NCBI GenBank assembly: GCA_031216915.1
Contig: CM062290.1
Span: 384,940,718-385,004,717 of the forward strand
Source: Pictodentalium vernedei
Lineage: Eukaryota; Mollusca; Scaphopoda; Dentaliida; Dentaliidae
DNA: 64,000 nucleotides
Direction: 5' to 3'
Position 1 is the stretch's first letter. Every line of letters starts with the position of its first letter. A program made the translations under genes and the position numbers. Under the pieces are notes generated by a model, which was not told the DNA's origin, did not search any database, and was given only the letters and a program-made list of their open reading frames with translations. Shown here in pieces: positions 33,783-45,328 of the stretch.

Positions 33783-34129
33783 TTGTGATAATATTATTTA
33801 TTTATTTATTTATTGGGGTTTAATGACACAATCGACAGCCAGGGTCATCTCATGTCAGAAAGTTTTATGGGTGGAGGAAGCCAGAGTACCTGGAAAAAAA
33901 CACCAAGTAATGGCAAGCAACTGTCAGACTCCCCAACATACTAACACCACTCGTGCAGTGTTAGCATTGGTTGAATTCATGTGCACTATCGATGTGCAGC
34001 ATACACAGCGCCACCATGCCTTGCACAAGGACATAATGCAGTTGCCCCTGGTGGAGATCGAACCATGCACCTTTTGGTTTGAAGTCCAATGCCATATCCA
34101 CTGAGCCACCACACTCCCTGCTTGTCATA
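33783..34129 (-). mobile_element. SINE, tRNA-like head type 2, tail B
   Basis: Element 33791-34121 between TTGTGATA and TTGTCATA. Minus-strand head: GGGAGTGTGGTGGCTCAGTG with GGACTTCAAACC and the B-box-like GGTTCGATCTCC. The body is shortened. The left end is tail B: TTATTGGGGTTTAATGACAC and GCCAGGGTCATCTC. Confidence 0.8.
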
Positions 34130-34353
34130 TAGTCATGGTTCCCACAGCTTCTTAAATTTCTTAGAATTTAGAAATGAAATAAGGACCTGGAAAGTCCTTG
34201 AATACTGGAACCTTACTTAAAAATAAGATATGAAGCGAGCAGATTACAGCAATATTCATCTTGCTTCACAGTGAGCAGTCTTTTGCTGAAATTTCCCAAG
34301 AGAAAGTTTAGCAAATAGAAGATGATCCACTCACCAAATTTCATGATGCAGCA

Positions 34354-34481
34354 TTGACCTTTTACCAAACGGATCGACTGCATCCACCCCAGTAATTTAC
34401 ACATTGCGCAGCTGAAAAATTTAAACAAAAAATATCTAAATTAACAAATTTTAATATCATGTGCATTGGATAAAGGGTTAA
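34354..34481. mobile_element. TTAA MITE, copy H, deletion derivative
   Basis: 120 bp; right end ATTGGATAAAGGG then TTAA, left end CCTTTTACCAAAC after TTGA. The central hairpin is gone. Confidence 0.65.
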
Positions 34482-35527
34482 CTGGTAGACTGCTGAATTA
34501 TTTTTGCTTGTCTAAATTTGTTTGCAGGTTTTGTTTTCTTACAATTTACGTGAACTATAACAAGGCAAAAACATACAAACTAAATAATTCCACTTCAGAG
34601 ATAAGACAAAGCTCATTCACAGAGTATGAAATCATGAAGTTGTGGTCCCTGCACATCAAGGTAAAGCCCAAAGATGGGCTTCCAGTACTCTACCAGTTAA
34701 AATAGACTTTTGGAGGTGAAACCTCTAATTTTTGCCACAGAACATCCTTGGAAATCACAGAATTTCCTCGTCTGAAAACCCTTGAAAATATACTGGATGC
34801 CCCTTGAACTGACATCTTCTTCAAGTGCAGAAACCCTCATTATGAGAATTTGTTTTTGCATTGTGGCTCCAGAATGGACTGAGACTAATTTGTATCAAAT
34901 TGCTTGAAACAGTTCAAATAAATCACTACTCCTACACCTTATCAGTTTTTTGGTTACTTCTGGGGTTTACTAATGTTACAATAACTCTGTTTATATTGCA
35001 ATCAGTCAAAATGTTCTGCATAATTAGTCAGTTTCAGCACTCTGGAGCATTTATAGAAGCATTATTAATCATTCTGGTAACAGTATTACATTTTTATGTC
35101 ACAAACCAGAGAAAACCAATAGTTTCAACCACGTTTCTGAATTGACCATATTCTGCTGAATGATTGTAGACTATTATACGATGATTGTCATGTGGGGTCA
35201 ACGTTACATGATACAGTACAGACATTGGGAAATGTTGCAGGTACATCACATATGGAAACTGCATTATGCATAAGATCGTCATGTAAGAATGGATCTGATT
35301 GGATCTTACAAGTCTGAGTGATGTGAATGAAAAAAACAGTGTTATGGCTACACAAAGTAGATCTTCTGTTTCTCAGGCCATTATTTGTAAAATTGCATGC
35401 GGGCGAGCGGTTTTTTATTTTATTTTTTATTTCAGTAATTACTTTTTTGCCATCAAAACTTCATGTTCTTGGTTCAAGTTTTAGGCCTCATAATCTACAG
35501 AATAGCATGGGTGGTGGTGTATTTCAT
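34482..35527. other. no recognised feature
   Basis: About 1 kb of AT-rich sequence; open frames of 60-95 codons carry no motif that I recognise. Confidence 0.5.
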
Positions 35528-35589
35528 CCCTTGAGTGCAAGAAGGCTTTGCAATGCAAAAGCATTGCAAAGCCTTCTTGCACTCGAGGG
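35528..35589. repeat. Hairpin, 29-bp arms
   Basis: CCCTTGAGTGCAAGAAGGCT ... AATGC, 4-base AAAA loop, GCATTGCAAAGCCTTCTTGC ACTCGAGGG. One mismatch. Confidence 0.9.
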
Positions 35590-35984
35590 ACAAATTCATC
35601 AATTTTTTTAACTTGGTTAAAATATCAGACATAAACCATTTAATTTTTATTTTTTTCAAGTTTAAATTGGTTATAAAAAGAGAGCATGCAGTAGACAAAG
35701 GGACCATGCGGGAGGGCCTGAGAAACAGATTTTTTTATTTTTTTAGGCCCAAGCAAGAAAGTTTTCAGACTTTTGAAGGTGATATTTTTCTTTACAAATA
35801 TCAGCTTCTTTCACTTAATTCAAGTTTAATTGTGGTATAAATGCAGATCACAACTCAGGTAGAGTATGTGGACAGGAATCAGCTACCCTCAGTGGTGTTT
35901 TTCCTGTACAAAAAACTTCACCCCAGGACATTGATTCCAGTCTCTCTATTTTCCACCTTTGTTGTGTTCTGTCTTAATACTCTT
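35590..35984. other. no recognised feature
   Basis: AT-rich spacer; poly-T runs. Confidence 0.5.
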
Positions 35985-36014
35985 AACCCGCTGAGTATTT
36001 TCAAGATATTTTTC

Positions 36015-36400
36015 ATCAGATCTAGAGGGGGCGTGGTGGCTCAGAAAGTAGATGTGCAGGCTGCAAGCCGAGAGGTCCTCTGTTCAAATCCCACCTGTGG
36101 CAACCGCGTTGTGTCCTTGGGCAAGACACTTCACCCCCATTGCCCATGTGGGGGCACAGTGATGCTGTGCACTAAGGCGTACTGCACGTTGATGGTGCAC
36201 CTGTCTTCAACCAATGCTAACCCTGCTTGTGTGGAGTTCTTATGTTGGGGAGCTGACAGCTGCTCACCGTTGCTTGGTGGTTCTCTCCGGGTACTCTGGC
36301 TTCCTCCACCAGTAAAACTGTCATGGTCATGATTAGCCATTGTGCAGAAATATGTGATCTTAAACACCAATAAATAAATAATTAAATAAATCAGATCTAG
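36015..36400 (+). mobile_element. SINE, tRNA-like head type 1, tail A, with 11-bp duplication
   Basis: Element 36026-36389 between ATCAGATCTAG copies (36015-36025, 36390-36400). Head GGGGGCGTGGTGGCTCAGAA, B box GTTCAAATCCC, body GTCCTTGGGCAAGACACTTC, tail A. The host is a repeat that starts CTTAACCCGCTGAGTATTTT at about 35991 and continues as AS after the SINE. Confidence 0.9.
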
Positions 36401-36605
36401 TCATGGCTGCTCTGAAGCAGCCATGACTAGATTTGCTGAAAAATTCATAAAATTTTAACTCAAGAAATCGTTGGTGCAAAAACTCCATGCAATAAAATTG
36501 ACAAGGGGGAAATTTGATTAAATGCACCCAAATTATACTTATTTCAGTGGCAAGAGAAATTATGTCCTGGCAGGAATATCTCCCAGCAGTATGCAAAGAG
36601 TTTAG
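36390..36605 (+). repeat. Repeat AS, copy 1
   Basis: Begins with the hairpin CTAGTCATGGCTGCT / AGCAGCCATGACTAG (36397-36430). Then GTGGCAAGAGAAATTATGTC and CAGGAATATCTCCCAGCAGT. Copy 2 is at 40326-40540; a partial reverse copy is at 17556-17660. Confidence 0.7.
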
Positions 36606-36883
36606 TCATTTACGCATTTGAGCAATGTGATAATTTGTTTTCTTAGTTTTACAAAACGGACATTAGGAAACATTGTATGTACGCCATGCATGGAGTCTGA
36701 ATTACGCATAAGAACATATTGTAAGAATGCATCTCATTGGACATTATGCATCTGAGTGACGTTATGATGTGAATGAAATGCCATGACACAAAACAGTGTC
36801 AAGCAAGAAAGTTATCAGACCGCTGAAGGTTTTATTTTTCTTTAAAAATATCAGCTTAATTCAAGTTTAATCATGGTATATAC
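36606..36883. other. no recognised feature
   Basis: Spacer with no supported element. Confidence 0.45.
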
Positions 36884-37022
36884 AGTTTATCATAATAATG
36901 TGCATGTCCTGTGATTTGCATCAGATTCAAGGTGGTATCCAGAATGGGATCTCAACGAGTCGGCTTGGCGACACCACTGAGAATCTGATGCAAATCACAA
37001 GACATGCACATTATCATGATAA
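36884..37022. mobile_element. Palindromic element PAL3, near-complete copy
   Basis: Arms ATAATGTGCATGTCCTGTGA...GCATCAGATTC and GAATCTGATGCAAATCACAA...GCACATTAT. Other copies: 30996-31083 (left part only) and 41814-41935. Confidence 0.75.
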
Positions 37023-37803
37023 TTCATTTATCTTACAATTCTGTCACATAAACAGATTAAATCTTAAATTATTAATACAGTTTTGGGACATAATGTTGGG
37101 TGAGAATTTTTTCTCTCAAAAACTCCATATTTTATGGAACAATAAGTCTGTGCACTTCAACAAACAACGAGTAATGCGGTCACCGCAAATATTTTCCAAC
37201 TTGTGTTGTAAAATTATTCACTCACAATGTCACTTCCTATGATGGTATGCTTGAATTTACAAGTGTGCAATATTTAATTGTGCAGTTTCTATTTATTGTG
37301 GTGGAGGGGGGGGGGGGGGAGGGGGAGTGGGGATCATTTGCTATTAATAGTTCTGTCGCTTGCTATAAGGAATTTTGTTTTGTTTTGTAAGCGATCAGCA
37401 GAGTCTATCACTGAAACACACCTAGAATGTATTCATGTGACTGTTATGATAGCCCATCGCGTTACCGGAAACAAGTAGTCAAAATGATACAGAATCAGAA
37501 TGAGTCATCTTTTTGATATGGAATCGGAAACATTATGTGATACGTACCATTTCTCATGGTTTTCTGGCCAAAATCTGTATGATTGCTAGATAAAAATACA
37601 GAACACAACTTTAGTAGAGTATGGGTGGCAGGAATCAGCATCTCTTGGAATTATTTCTGTATTTCAAATACAGGGAAAACTTCATCTTGGGCCATTGATT
37701 TCAGTCTCCCATACTCCACCCTTATTGTATCCTGTCTTAATAATTCTTTAGTCTTTTACTCATTTGAGCAATGTGATAATCATATTTTGTTTTATCATAA
37801 GAC
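37023..37803. other. no recognised feature
   Basis: Contains a G-rich tract at about 37303-37330. The stretch 37440-37560 (GATAGCCCATCGCG, GATACAGAATCAGAATGAGT) resembles, in reverse, 31310-31440, so it is an old shared repeat. Confidence 0.45.
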
Positions 37804-38240
37804 TTCTCCATTTTCTTGGGGGGGGGGAGGGGGGTGCAATGGCATTGCAGTAACCGGTTCTCGTCAGATCACTGAAGTTAAGCAACGTCAAGTCCGGTTA
37901 GTCCTTGGGTGGGTAACCATTTGAGCACGATCGATTCAGACTACCGCGTTGTGTCTTGGGCAAGACACTTAACCCTGATTGTCAATCCAAATGGGGGCAT
38001 GATGATGCCGTGTACTAAGGCATACTACACGTCGATGGCGCGCATGTCTTCAACCAATCTAACCCTGCCTTTGCTGCAGTGCGGAGTTACGATGTTGGGG
38101 AGCTGGCATCTGCTCGTCGTTGCTCGTGGTTCTCTCCGGGTACTCTGGCTTCCTCCACCTGTAAAACTGTCATGGTCGTGATTAGCAATTGTGCATAAGT
38201 ATATGACCTTCAACACCAATAAATAAATTCTCCATTTTCT
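37804..38240 (+). mobile_element. 5S-rRNA-headed SINE, tail A, with 13-bp duplication
   Basis: Element 37817-38227 between TTCTCCATTTTCT copies. It starts with a G run, then TAACCGGTTCTCGTCAGATC, ACTGAAGTTAAGCAACGTCA and CGGTTAGTCCTTGGGTGGGT, the 5S-like segment with both internal promoter words. Body CGTTGTGTCTTGGGCAAGAC, then the common SINE body and tail A. Confidence 0.92.
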
Positions 38241-38460
38241 CTGCTTATTACCATTTCATATTTTCAATAAATATTAATTAGTGCTTCATAACACCTTCAG
38301 ATGATTTGATTGGTCAATTTCAAATGAACGCTTTCTGGTTGGTTATCACCGAAAAGATCTGTGTCAAATTAATGCGGTTATGATGTATGACTGCATGCAG
38401 CTGTGACGCGTCACATTCAAATGCATGACATTCAAGGTGAAATTCCATTCTTTAACTCTC

Positions 38461-40315
38461 AACCCGCTGAGGATTTTTAGCTCAACTTTGGCGAAACCAA
38501 ATTTGAGCTTATGCCATGGCCCGTCATCCGTCTGGCCATCTGTCCGTCTGTCCGTCAACAATTGGATACAGCTCAGGCTAGAGGCTGTATTTATGAACCT
38601 ATCTTTACGAAACTTCTTGAGTATCTTTGTTATGACCGTGGGACGAGAACGAGTGTTTTTAGGTGCGGTCCAAAATTTAAGATGGCTGCCAGCCACCATT
38701 TTGTACCGACGATGCAGAAATCTGTTTTTTGTACAGGACTTCCATATGAAAGCTCTGATTTGAATAATTTTTTGTATGAATGTTTAGTACCATGGGATAC
38801 ATCACATATAATACGGGTTTTTTTCTCGTGCGTAAATTATGCGAATTAGACTAACTTTGATGTTTTTTGGTGTCACTTTCAGCACTGTAAGTGCAAATGC
38901 CAATACGGCTCGGGCTAGAGGCCGTATTTATGAACCGATCTTTACGAAACTCCTTGGGTACCTTTGTTATCACCGTGGGACAAGAACGAGTGTTTTTGGG
39001 TCCGGTCCAAAATTCAAGATGGCCGATGGCAGCCATTTTGTACAAAATTTGGTGCAATCAGATTTTTGCACAGAACTTCCATATGAAAGCGCTGATTTGA
39101 ATAATTTTTTGTGTGAATGTTTAGTACCATGGGATACATCACATATAATACAGGTTTTTTTCTCGTGCAGAAATTATGCAAATTAGATGAACTTTGATTT
39201 ATTCAGTGCTACTTATACACAGTAAGTACACATGTCAATACGGCTCGGGCTAGAGTCTGTATTTATGAACCGATCTTCACGAAACATTTTGGGTACCTTT
39301 GTTATCACATTGGGACGAGAACGAGTGTTTCTGGGTGCGGTCCAAAATTCAAGATGGCTGCCAGTGGCCATTTTGTACCGAAATTAGGTCTAATCAGTTT
39401 TTTGTACACAACTTCTATACGGCTCAGGCTAGAGGCCGTATTTATAAACCGATCTTTACGAAACTTCTTGGGTACCTTTGTTATCATCGTGGGATGAGAA
39501 CGAGTGTTTTGGGGTGTGGTCCGAAATTCAAGATGGCCACCAGCAGCCATTTTGTACCAAAATTAGTGCAATCAGTCTTTTGTACAGAACTTCTGTATGA
39601 AAGTTCTGATTTGAATAAATTTTTGTATGAATGTTTTGTAACATGGAATACATCACATATAGTACGGGTTTGTTTCTCGTGCAGAAATTATGCAAATTAG
39701 ATGAACTTTGATTTATTCAGTGCTACTTATACACTGTAAGTGCGCATGTCAATACGGCTGGGGCTAGAGGCTGTATTTATGAACCGATCTTCACAAAACT
39801 TCTTGGGTACCTTTGTTATCACCTTGGGACGAGAACGAGTGTTTCTGGGTGCGGTCCAAAATTCAAGATGGCTGCCAGTGGCCATTTTGTACCGAAATTA
39901 GATCAAATCAGTTTTTTGTCACATCTTCTACACAGCTCATATTTGTGAACTGATCTTCACGAAACTTCTTGGGTACCTTTGTTTTCACCTTGGGACAGGA
40001 ATGAGTGTGTTTTGGGGTGCCTTTGTTATCACTGTGCTATGAGAACAAATATTTTGGGGTTCAGTCAGACCCACTCTGGGACTCAAAGATTTCTTTTCTA
40101 GTTTAGCATCTGACTGTCACCCACCTTTACAATACTTTACCTATATATTTGTTACAGGCAACGGTCAGTATTTATGTACAGACCGTTACAATACTTTATA
40201 TGTACCTTTGTTATCAGGTCATTACCTAGATGTTTGTCATTGCTGTGTCACATATTATACATGTCTTTGTCTTGACAAGTTGAGCTACAGTGTCATTGAC
40301 ACTTTCATTAAAATA
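38461..40315 (+). repeat. T1-type element with about 336-bp tandem array
   Basis: Starts AACCCGCTGAGGATTTTTAG and ends near AGTGTCATTGACACTTTCAT, the same ends as 9379-10404. Five unit starts carry CTCGGGCTAGAGGCCGTATT-type words at about 38571, 38904, 39240, 39419 and 39755; spacing 333, 336, 179, 336. Each unit has TTTACGAAACTTCTTGGGTA, GACGAGAACGAGTG and CCAAAATTCAAGATGGC. The third unit is about half length. No protein-coding evidence; the open frames follow the repeat. Confidence 0.8.
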
Positions 40316-40325
40316 TTTTTCAGCA

Positions 40326-40540
40326 AATCCAGTCATGGCTGCTATAAAGCAGCCATGACTAGATTTGGTGAAAAATTCATCGTAATTTAACTCCAGGAAA
40401 TTATTGGCGGAAAACTCCAAACAATTTACAGAGGTAAAATATGATTAAACGTGCCCAAATTATACTTTTTTCAGTGGCAAGAGAAATGCTGTCCTGGGCA
40501 GGAATATCTGCCAGCAGCATGCAAGGAGTTAATCCTTCTT
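40326..40540 (+). repeat. Repeat AS, copy 2
   Basis: Hairpin AGTCATGGCTGCT / AGCAGCCATGACT, then the same body as 36430-36605. It abuts the end of the T1 array, so AS and T1 may be parts of one larger element. Confidence 0.7.
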
Positions 40541-41388
40541 TTCTGTCTAAAAGACGTGTTTTTGGTAGCTGTGGTGTCATTTGATAAACAGAATATGAAA
40601 TTCATGTTCTGGTCACACAATATGTATAAAACTTGTTTATGAATTTCCTGTTTTGCCTCTCCAGAGGCTCTGCAAAACGGAAAATTCGCAGACTCATTTC
40701 ATAAATATTATGTGAGCAAAACACTCATTCCATATCCTTTATTTCATAGTTTTCAAATTTGTTGGTGCATTTTTTAGCTGTGTTATCATCCAAAATTAAA
40801 AATTAATTAACCAACAAGTCAGGCTGCCGCAGCTCTTTGAATACACAGGAGAATTTGAAGATCATTTTTTCCTGGACCGGAAAAACCACTGAATACCACT
40901 CCTCTTCTGTGAAAATGTTGGAAATTTGTTTTGTGAATATTACTTGTAGATCTGAGGATGTTTTTAAATCTGAGGATGATTTTTTGTTCAAGGATGTTTT
41001 TATTCTTTTTACATACTATTGGCATCTTTTAGTAATTCCAGCCATCTGTAATGTTGAAGTAGGATTACAAAGACTTATGCACGAGACTCTGCAATAGGTT
41101 GATTACTTTATTATGCTGACCTTTTGTTTTGACCAGTCCAGTCATGCGAAGAAGTGTCACTCAATAAGAATGCGCATGCATTAAAAAGTACTGTTAGAAA
41201 ATCGCAAACCTGCAAGATAGAATGTGCGTATTTAAAATCAACTGGATATTAAAAGAGGAATACAGCCAGTGGCTAAAAGCAGTTGAAGGACATAATAATT
41301 CCCTTCTCCTATATTGGGGATCATGCACACACAAAGTCTGAGAAGAATATAAAGGAAGTCTGTGTCAGAAAAACGATATACAGTGGAG
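40541..41388. other. no recognised feature; one imperfect hairpin near 40635-40715
   Basis: TTATGAATTTCCTGTTTTGC and GCAAAACGGAAAATTC with ATTTCATAA form imperfect arms. No gene recognised. Confidence 0.45.
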
Positions 41389-41813
41389 CCCACTTAATCG
41401 GATATCTCTTAATTGTATATCCCTGTTAATTGAATATAATTTTCAAACACAAAACTATTTACCATTTACCTCAGTACAAATTTGATCTGTTAATTGCATA
41501 TGGGTTGTAGAGTAAACTTCTGTTAATTGTATATAAATTTTTGTAATATGTCAAAAAAACTACTGTGACACGCACCAAATTCCCTTTATTTATCAACCTT
41601 TTTGGCCTCACTACATCCAGTACAGGCATTTATTCTATTATATCTTGTTTGACAGAGCTCATAGAGCTCTGTCAAACAAGATATAATAGAATAAATGCTC
41701 AGTTTACCTCCAGAACACAGAAAACTGACCAAATCCCTGTTAATTGTATACTCCTGTTAATTGAATAATTTTCATTGGCAAAATGGATATTCAATTAAGA
41801 GGATTCTACTGTA
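41389..41813. mobile_element. pogo/Tigger-like MITE with perfect internal hairpin
   Basis: Element 41391-41811 flanked by TA. Ends CAGTGGAGCCCACTTAATCG and CAATTAAGAGGATTCTACTG. The word CTGTTAATTGTATA is repeated inward from both ends. No coding frame. A perfect hairpin lies at 41626-41698. Confidence 0.8.
41626..41698. repeat. Perfect 35-bp-arm hairpin
   Basis: Arms GCATTTATTCTATTATATCT...GAGCTC and exact complement, 3-base ATA loop. 35 of 35 positions pair. Confidence 0.95.
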
Positions 41814-41935
41814 TACAGATTCTCATGATAATGTGCATGTCCTGCGATTTGTAATCAGATTCGAGGTGGTGTCCAGAATGGGATCTCAACGAGCCGGCTT
41901 TGCTGGTGAGTTGTGATCCCATTCTGGACACCACA
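41814..41935. mobile_element. PAL3 element, copy 3
   Basis: TACAGATTCTCATGATAATG, TGCATGTCCTGCGATTTG, then GGTGTCCAGAATGGGATCTC and its complement GATCCCATTCTGGACACC. It directly follows the pogo-like MITE. Confidence 0.7.
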
Positions 41936-41939
41936 GAAT

Positions 41940-42169
41940 GGGCCCATGCTATAATATGGGAGTTATAAGTTGTTTTTTTTGTCCAGACAGACATTATGAG
42001 CTTACTATCATACTATGAGCTTAATTGAAAATATTATGAGATTAATGTCTAAAATATGAGACTTATGAGGCAAGTAGCAATTTTTTGGGGTTTATATTAA
42101 GGGTTTGGGTCAGTTCAGGGTTGGGGTTAGCGCATTATGTTGGGGATGTAACCATGTCTACACCCCCCC

Positions 42170-42200
<31 letters not shown>

Positions 42201-42984
42201 ATACTGAAAAAACAGGGTTTTAGCCATTGTCCGAACTAATTAAAATGATCAATTTTTCCATAAAACATTAAGCCCACAACTCCCATTTTTAAGAATGTCC
42301 GTCTGTCTCTCTGTTCATCTGTCTGTCCACCAGGAAGATTTTCATGTCCTCTCCATAACTCTGAGATGCTTCGTTAGATTTCGTTGAAATTTGGTATACA
42401 AGTTGCTTATGGGGGGATGATGTGTCACACACACAAAATATTTTGGTTCGATGGAGGTCATGGTCACAAATCAAGATCATAGTTTGGGGGCATCCATGGC
42501 CGTGTGGTCACTGTTAGTCTTGTTCCCTTACTGACTCGGATGAGTCAGTATTGAAGAAAATTTGACAATGAGAACATAATATAGATTAGATGAACTTTAT
42601 CCATTTGTTACCCTAATTTATGTTTCTTTCTGGATCAATAGGCTTAGCAACTGATCCCCCTAGAACCCCAAAGAATGATCAAAAGCAAGTTAAGATGACC
42701 CCTATAGGGATACTTATAGACATGGCTTTGTGTTGTAAATGGAGTTGTACAAACTACATCTATGCAGTATTTTTCCAAGATGAGGAGCCTGAAGAGGTAT
42801 TTACTATATGTCCTTAACACATAGAAAAACTGAACCAAAACCAAGGTTTTTCCTGAAACCAAACCAAAACCGAATCTGAAAACTTAAAACCTTCCAGCTC
42901 AACATGACAATCCTTAAATCTTATGGTCATGTACAGGGAAAATAGCTTATTACCAGCTTAATGAAAGAAATACAGAGAACGACA
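41940..42984. other. no recognised gene; poly-C/poly-A tract
   Basis: A run of 28 C (42163-42190) followed by 11 A. Around 42295-42490 a CTGTCTGTCCACC-type repeat similar in style to the tandem repeats elsewhere. A weak exon-like piece near 42646-42690 is noted among findings. Confidence 0.5.
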
Positions 42985-43480
42985 CATGCGTGTGAATAGG
43001 ATTGATATGGCACGAGTGCCAGCGCGAAAAGATAAAATGAGAGGCTGCAGACCTCGAGTTTTATCCTTTCCGCGATGGCCGCGATGTCATTCTGTGTTTA
43101 TTACATGCCTTCACGTCTATAAAAGCAATTATTAGAAGGACACTCAGCAATTCATTTGACAACTTGTCCCCTGAGTTCCAATGTGTTCTATGTGCCAGTA
43201 GGCACATAGAACACATTGGAACTCAGGGAACGAACTATCAACAAAAAGAACACATTTTATCGCCAACCAAATTTGCCAGGGGAACCCATGTTATTATTTT
43301 TAACGATAATTGCTTTGCACGATTTGTAGAAAATTCCAGTGAAATTTTTCTTATATTTAAAAATAGTCCTTCAACGATTTCCGTTCCGCACGTGTGCAGA
43401 ACTGATTTTCATTTTCCAAATGGTTTAGTGCTGCTGTAGATGGGGATTTCATAGAACAGGCATGTAATGAAATTTTAAAA
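42985..43480 (-). mobile_element. PAL1 element, copy 3
   Basis: Same orientation as copy 2. Starts GACACATGCGTGTGAATAGG, keeps the GATAAAATGAGAGGC inner palindrome, TTTATTACATGCCTTCACGT, hairpin P at 43166-43232, and TTCCGTTCCGCACGTGTGC. Ends near GATTTCATAGAACAGGCATG. Confidence 0.75.
43166..43232. repeat. Hairpin P, full length
   Basis: GTCCCCTGAGTTCCAATGTG TTCTATGTGCC, 3-base spacer, GGCACATAGAACACATTGGA ACTCAGGGaAC; one mismatch near the outer end. Confidence 0.9.
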
Positions 43481-44555
43481 CTCCCAAGAAAAAGCTGTGG
43501 TATTCTGGGTTCCTCAGATTTTCCTTGGCACTAAGACAGTTAAGAGAACTAAGTTATTAGAAGGTTGACTTTTCTTGTTGCTATTTGATGCTATTATTGA
43601 ATTTATTTGTGAGAAACTATCATTATAATGCATTAATCTAGTAGCTTTAATTTCAGAATTCAATAAACAGTGCTTGGTGGTATGGCAATTGATTTGGCTG
43701 CAGCTGATGTGTTGTTGGCGACAGACTAACAGAATGGAATCACAGCAGAATGGTGAAAGGTACTTCAGAGTTTCTATTAAAGTATTGATGGAATGTTCAA
43801 CATTCCAGCCCACATATTCTCTTGAGAATAGTGGAAACGGTTCATGGTGATATCATAATTATTTCATCACATTTATGTTATTAAATGTAACTGTTTGACA
43901 CCACATTAAGAAAGGAAAGATTAATTATTTGTTGGCATGTCGAATAACGCAAAATGATTTCATCACCTCTTAAAAAGGATATTTATGCAGGGTGTTGAGA
44001 ATGTTATATTGTGTGGGTTGTCGCTGTCATACTTACTGTGTGGGCTTTGTGGTTTCATATTTCAAAGTTGCCATTTTGCATCCTGTCATTTTGTTTTTTC
44101 AGTTTTATAAGTTTTTTTCTTTGAATAAAAATTAAGTCACAGAGAACTAGATGTTAGGAAGAACTTAAGATCATAATTAGTGTTTTGGCATTCCTTTTTT
44201 CAGCTGATCAAGTGCCAAGTTAATTGAAAATGTCCATGATTTTTTATGTAGGTATAAACACATGCTCATAGCAATGGTTGCCTTAATTTCTTAGTGTATT
44301 TTTTATTCCTAATAATAAAACAATAATCGCCTAATCACAAAGTACATTCCATTCATAAATATTTTCTCAAAAGTTATTGAGGAATGCTAATGGGTGCATA
44401 AAACTGTAAGAAAATAACTTTTATGGACAAATTCTTCATTTTGTAAAGAGAAGATTGGTTTGTTCCCTATCTGCCCACTTTTTGAAATTAATTAGTGTCG
44501 ATTTGCCACTTATTCGCTATAAAAACACTGAGTACTACACCAAGGATATCTATCT
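43481..44555. other. no recognised feature
   Basis: About 1 kb of AT-rich spacer. Confidence 0.5.
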
Positions 44556-44687
44556 TTTTGAGTGGATACCAAAAATTATCTCATGAGTGACCGATACAAA
44601 TGTTTATTTTTCGCGAGCTCTTGCACGAGCGAATATAACCTTTTGTCTCGGTCACAAGTGAGATAATTTTCGGTATCCACTCAAAAA
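44556..44687. repeat. Hairpin, about 40-bp arms
   Basis: TTTTGAGTGGATACCAAAAA TTATCTCATGAGTGACCGA and the complement ending GGTATCCACTCAAAA. The right arm edge is repeated at 45033-45070. Confidence 0.85.
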
Positions 44688-44862
44688 CACTAGATTTTCT
44701 TTTTATTATATGCTTTTTATAAGAATCTGATAATTCCATTCGTTTCAACCATGAATTGATGCATGAAAGTAAACAGTGCATTGAATCATTGATATGCGGA
44801 AGTGATTTGATCATTACTCGGAACAGATAGCACATTGCGATCTGATTCAGTTGGTGGGTTTC

Positions 44863-44977
44863 TAGTCCAAACATGGCCTGAAAGTCCGTAATATAAGTTT
44901 TTGGTTTGGTACATCCTTTGAAAGGACGTACCAAACCAAAATCTTATATTACAGACTTTCAGGCCATGTTTGGACTA
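44863..44977. repeat. Hairpin, about 50-bp arms
   Basis: TAGTCCAAACATGGCCTGAA AGTC..TAATATAAG on the left; the complement ends TTTCAGGCCATGTTTGGACTA. The inner part is GGTTTGGTAC/GTACCAAACC. Confidence 0.88.
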
Positions 44978-45328
44978 GCAGGTTTCATGCATCAATTCAA
45001 GGTGACTATGTGTTGAATTATTGTTGAAAATGATCGGTATCCACTCAAAAACATTAGATTTTCTTTTCATTGTATGTTTCTAGAATAAATGAATCTTTTC
45101 CAGTGATAATTCGACTCGTATTCACCTTAAGTGATGCTTTGAAAGCTGCCATTTTGATTGATACTGTGAAAGTGAAAATTTCTATATCTTCACAGTGGGG
45201 GATACTATTTCTATCTTTCAACATTTTCTTTGATAAACTATTGTTTAGCGTATAATAAAATGTAGTATTAGTTGTTATAGATTGTATCACTTCACTGAAC
45301 AGCTGAACAGTCTATCTACACAAGACTG
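44978..45328. other. no recognised gene
   Basis: Contains a second copy of the TATCCACTCAAAAACA...AGATTTTCTTTT segment (45033-45070) seen at 44675-44705; the two probably mark the ends of one palindrome-rich element. Confidence 0.4.

Noticed and set aside
34861..35145. 94-codon hydrophobic frame as a membrane protein
   Set aside because: AT-rich codons produce apparent hydrophobic stretches; no start context, no family resemblance.
37850..37925. 5S rRNA gene
   Set aside because: Only the 5S-like middle and end are recognisable, the sequence is joined to a SINE body and flanked by a target duplication.
38425..39700. Several 110-133 codon frames as a repeated gene family
   Set aside because: They follow the 336-bp tandem units in more than one frame and strand, and look like translated non-coding repeat.
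44581..44934. 117-codon minus-strand frame as a gene
   Set aside because: Spans two palindromes; the open frame is a by-product of the inverted repeats.
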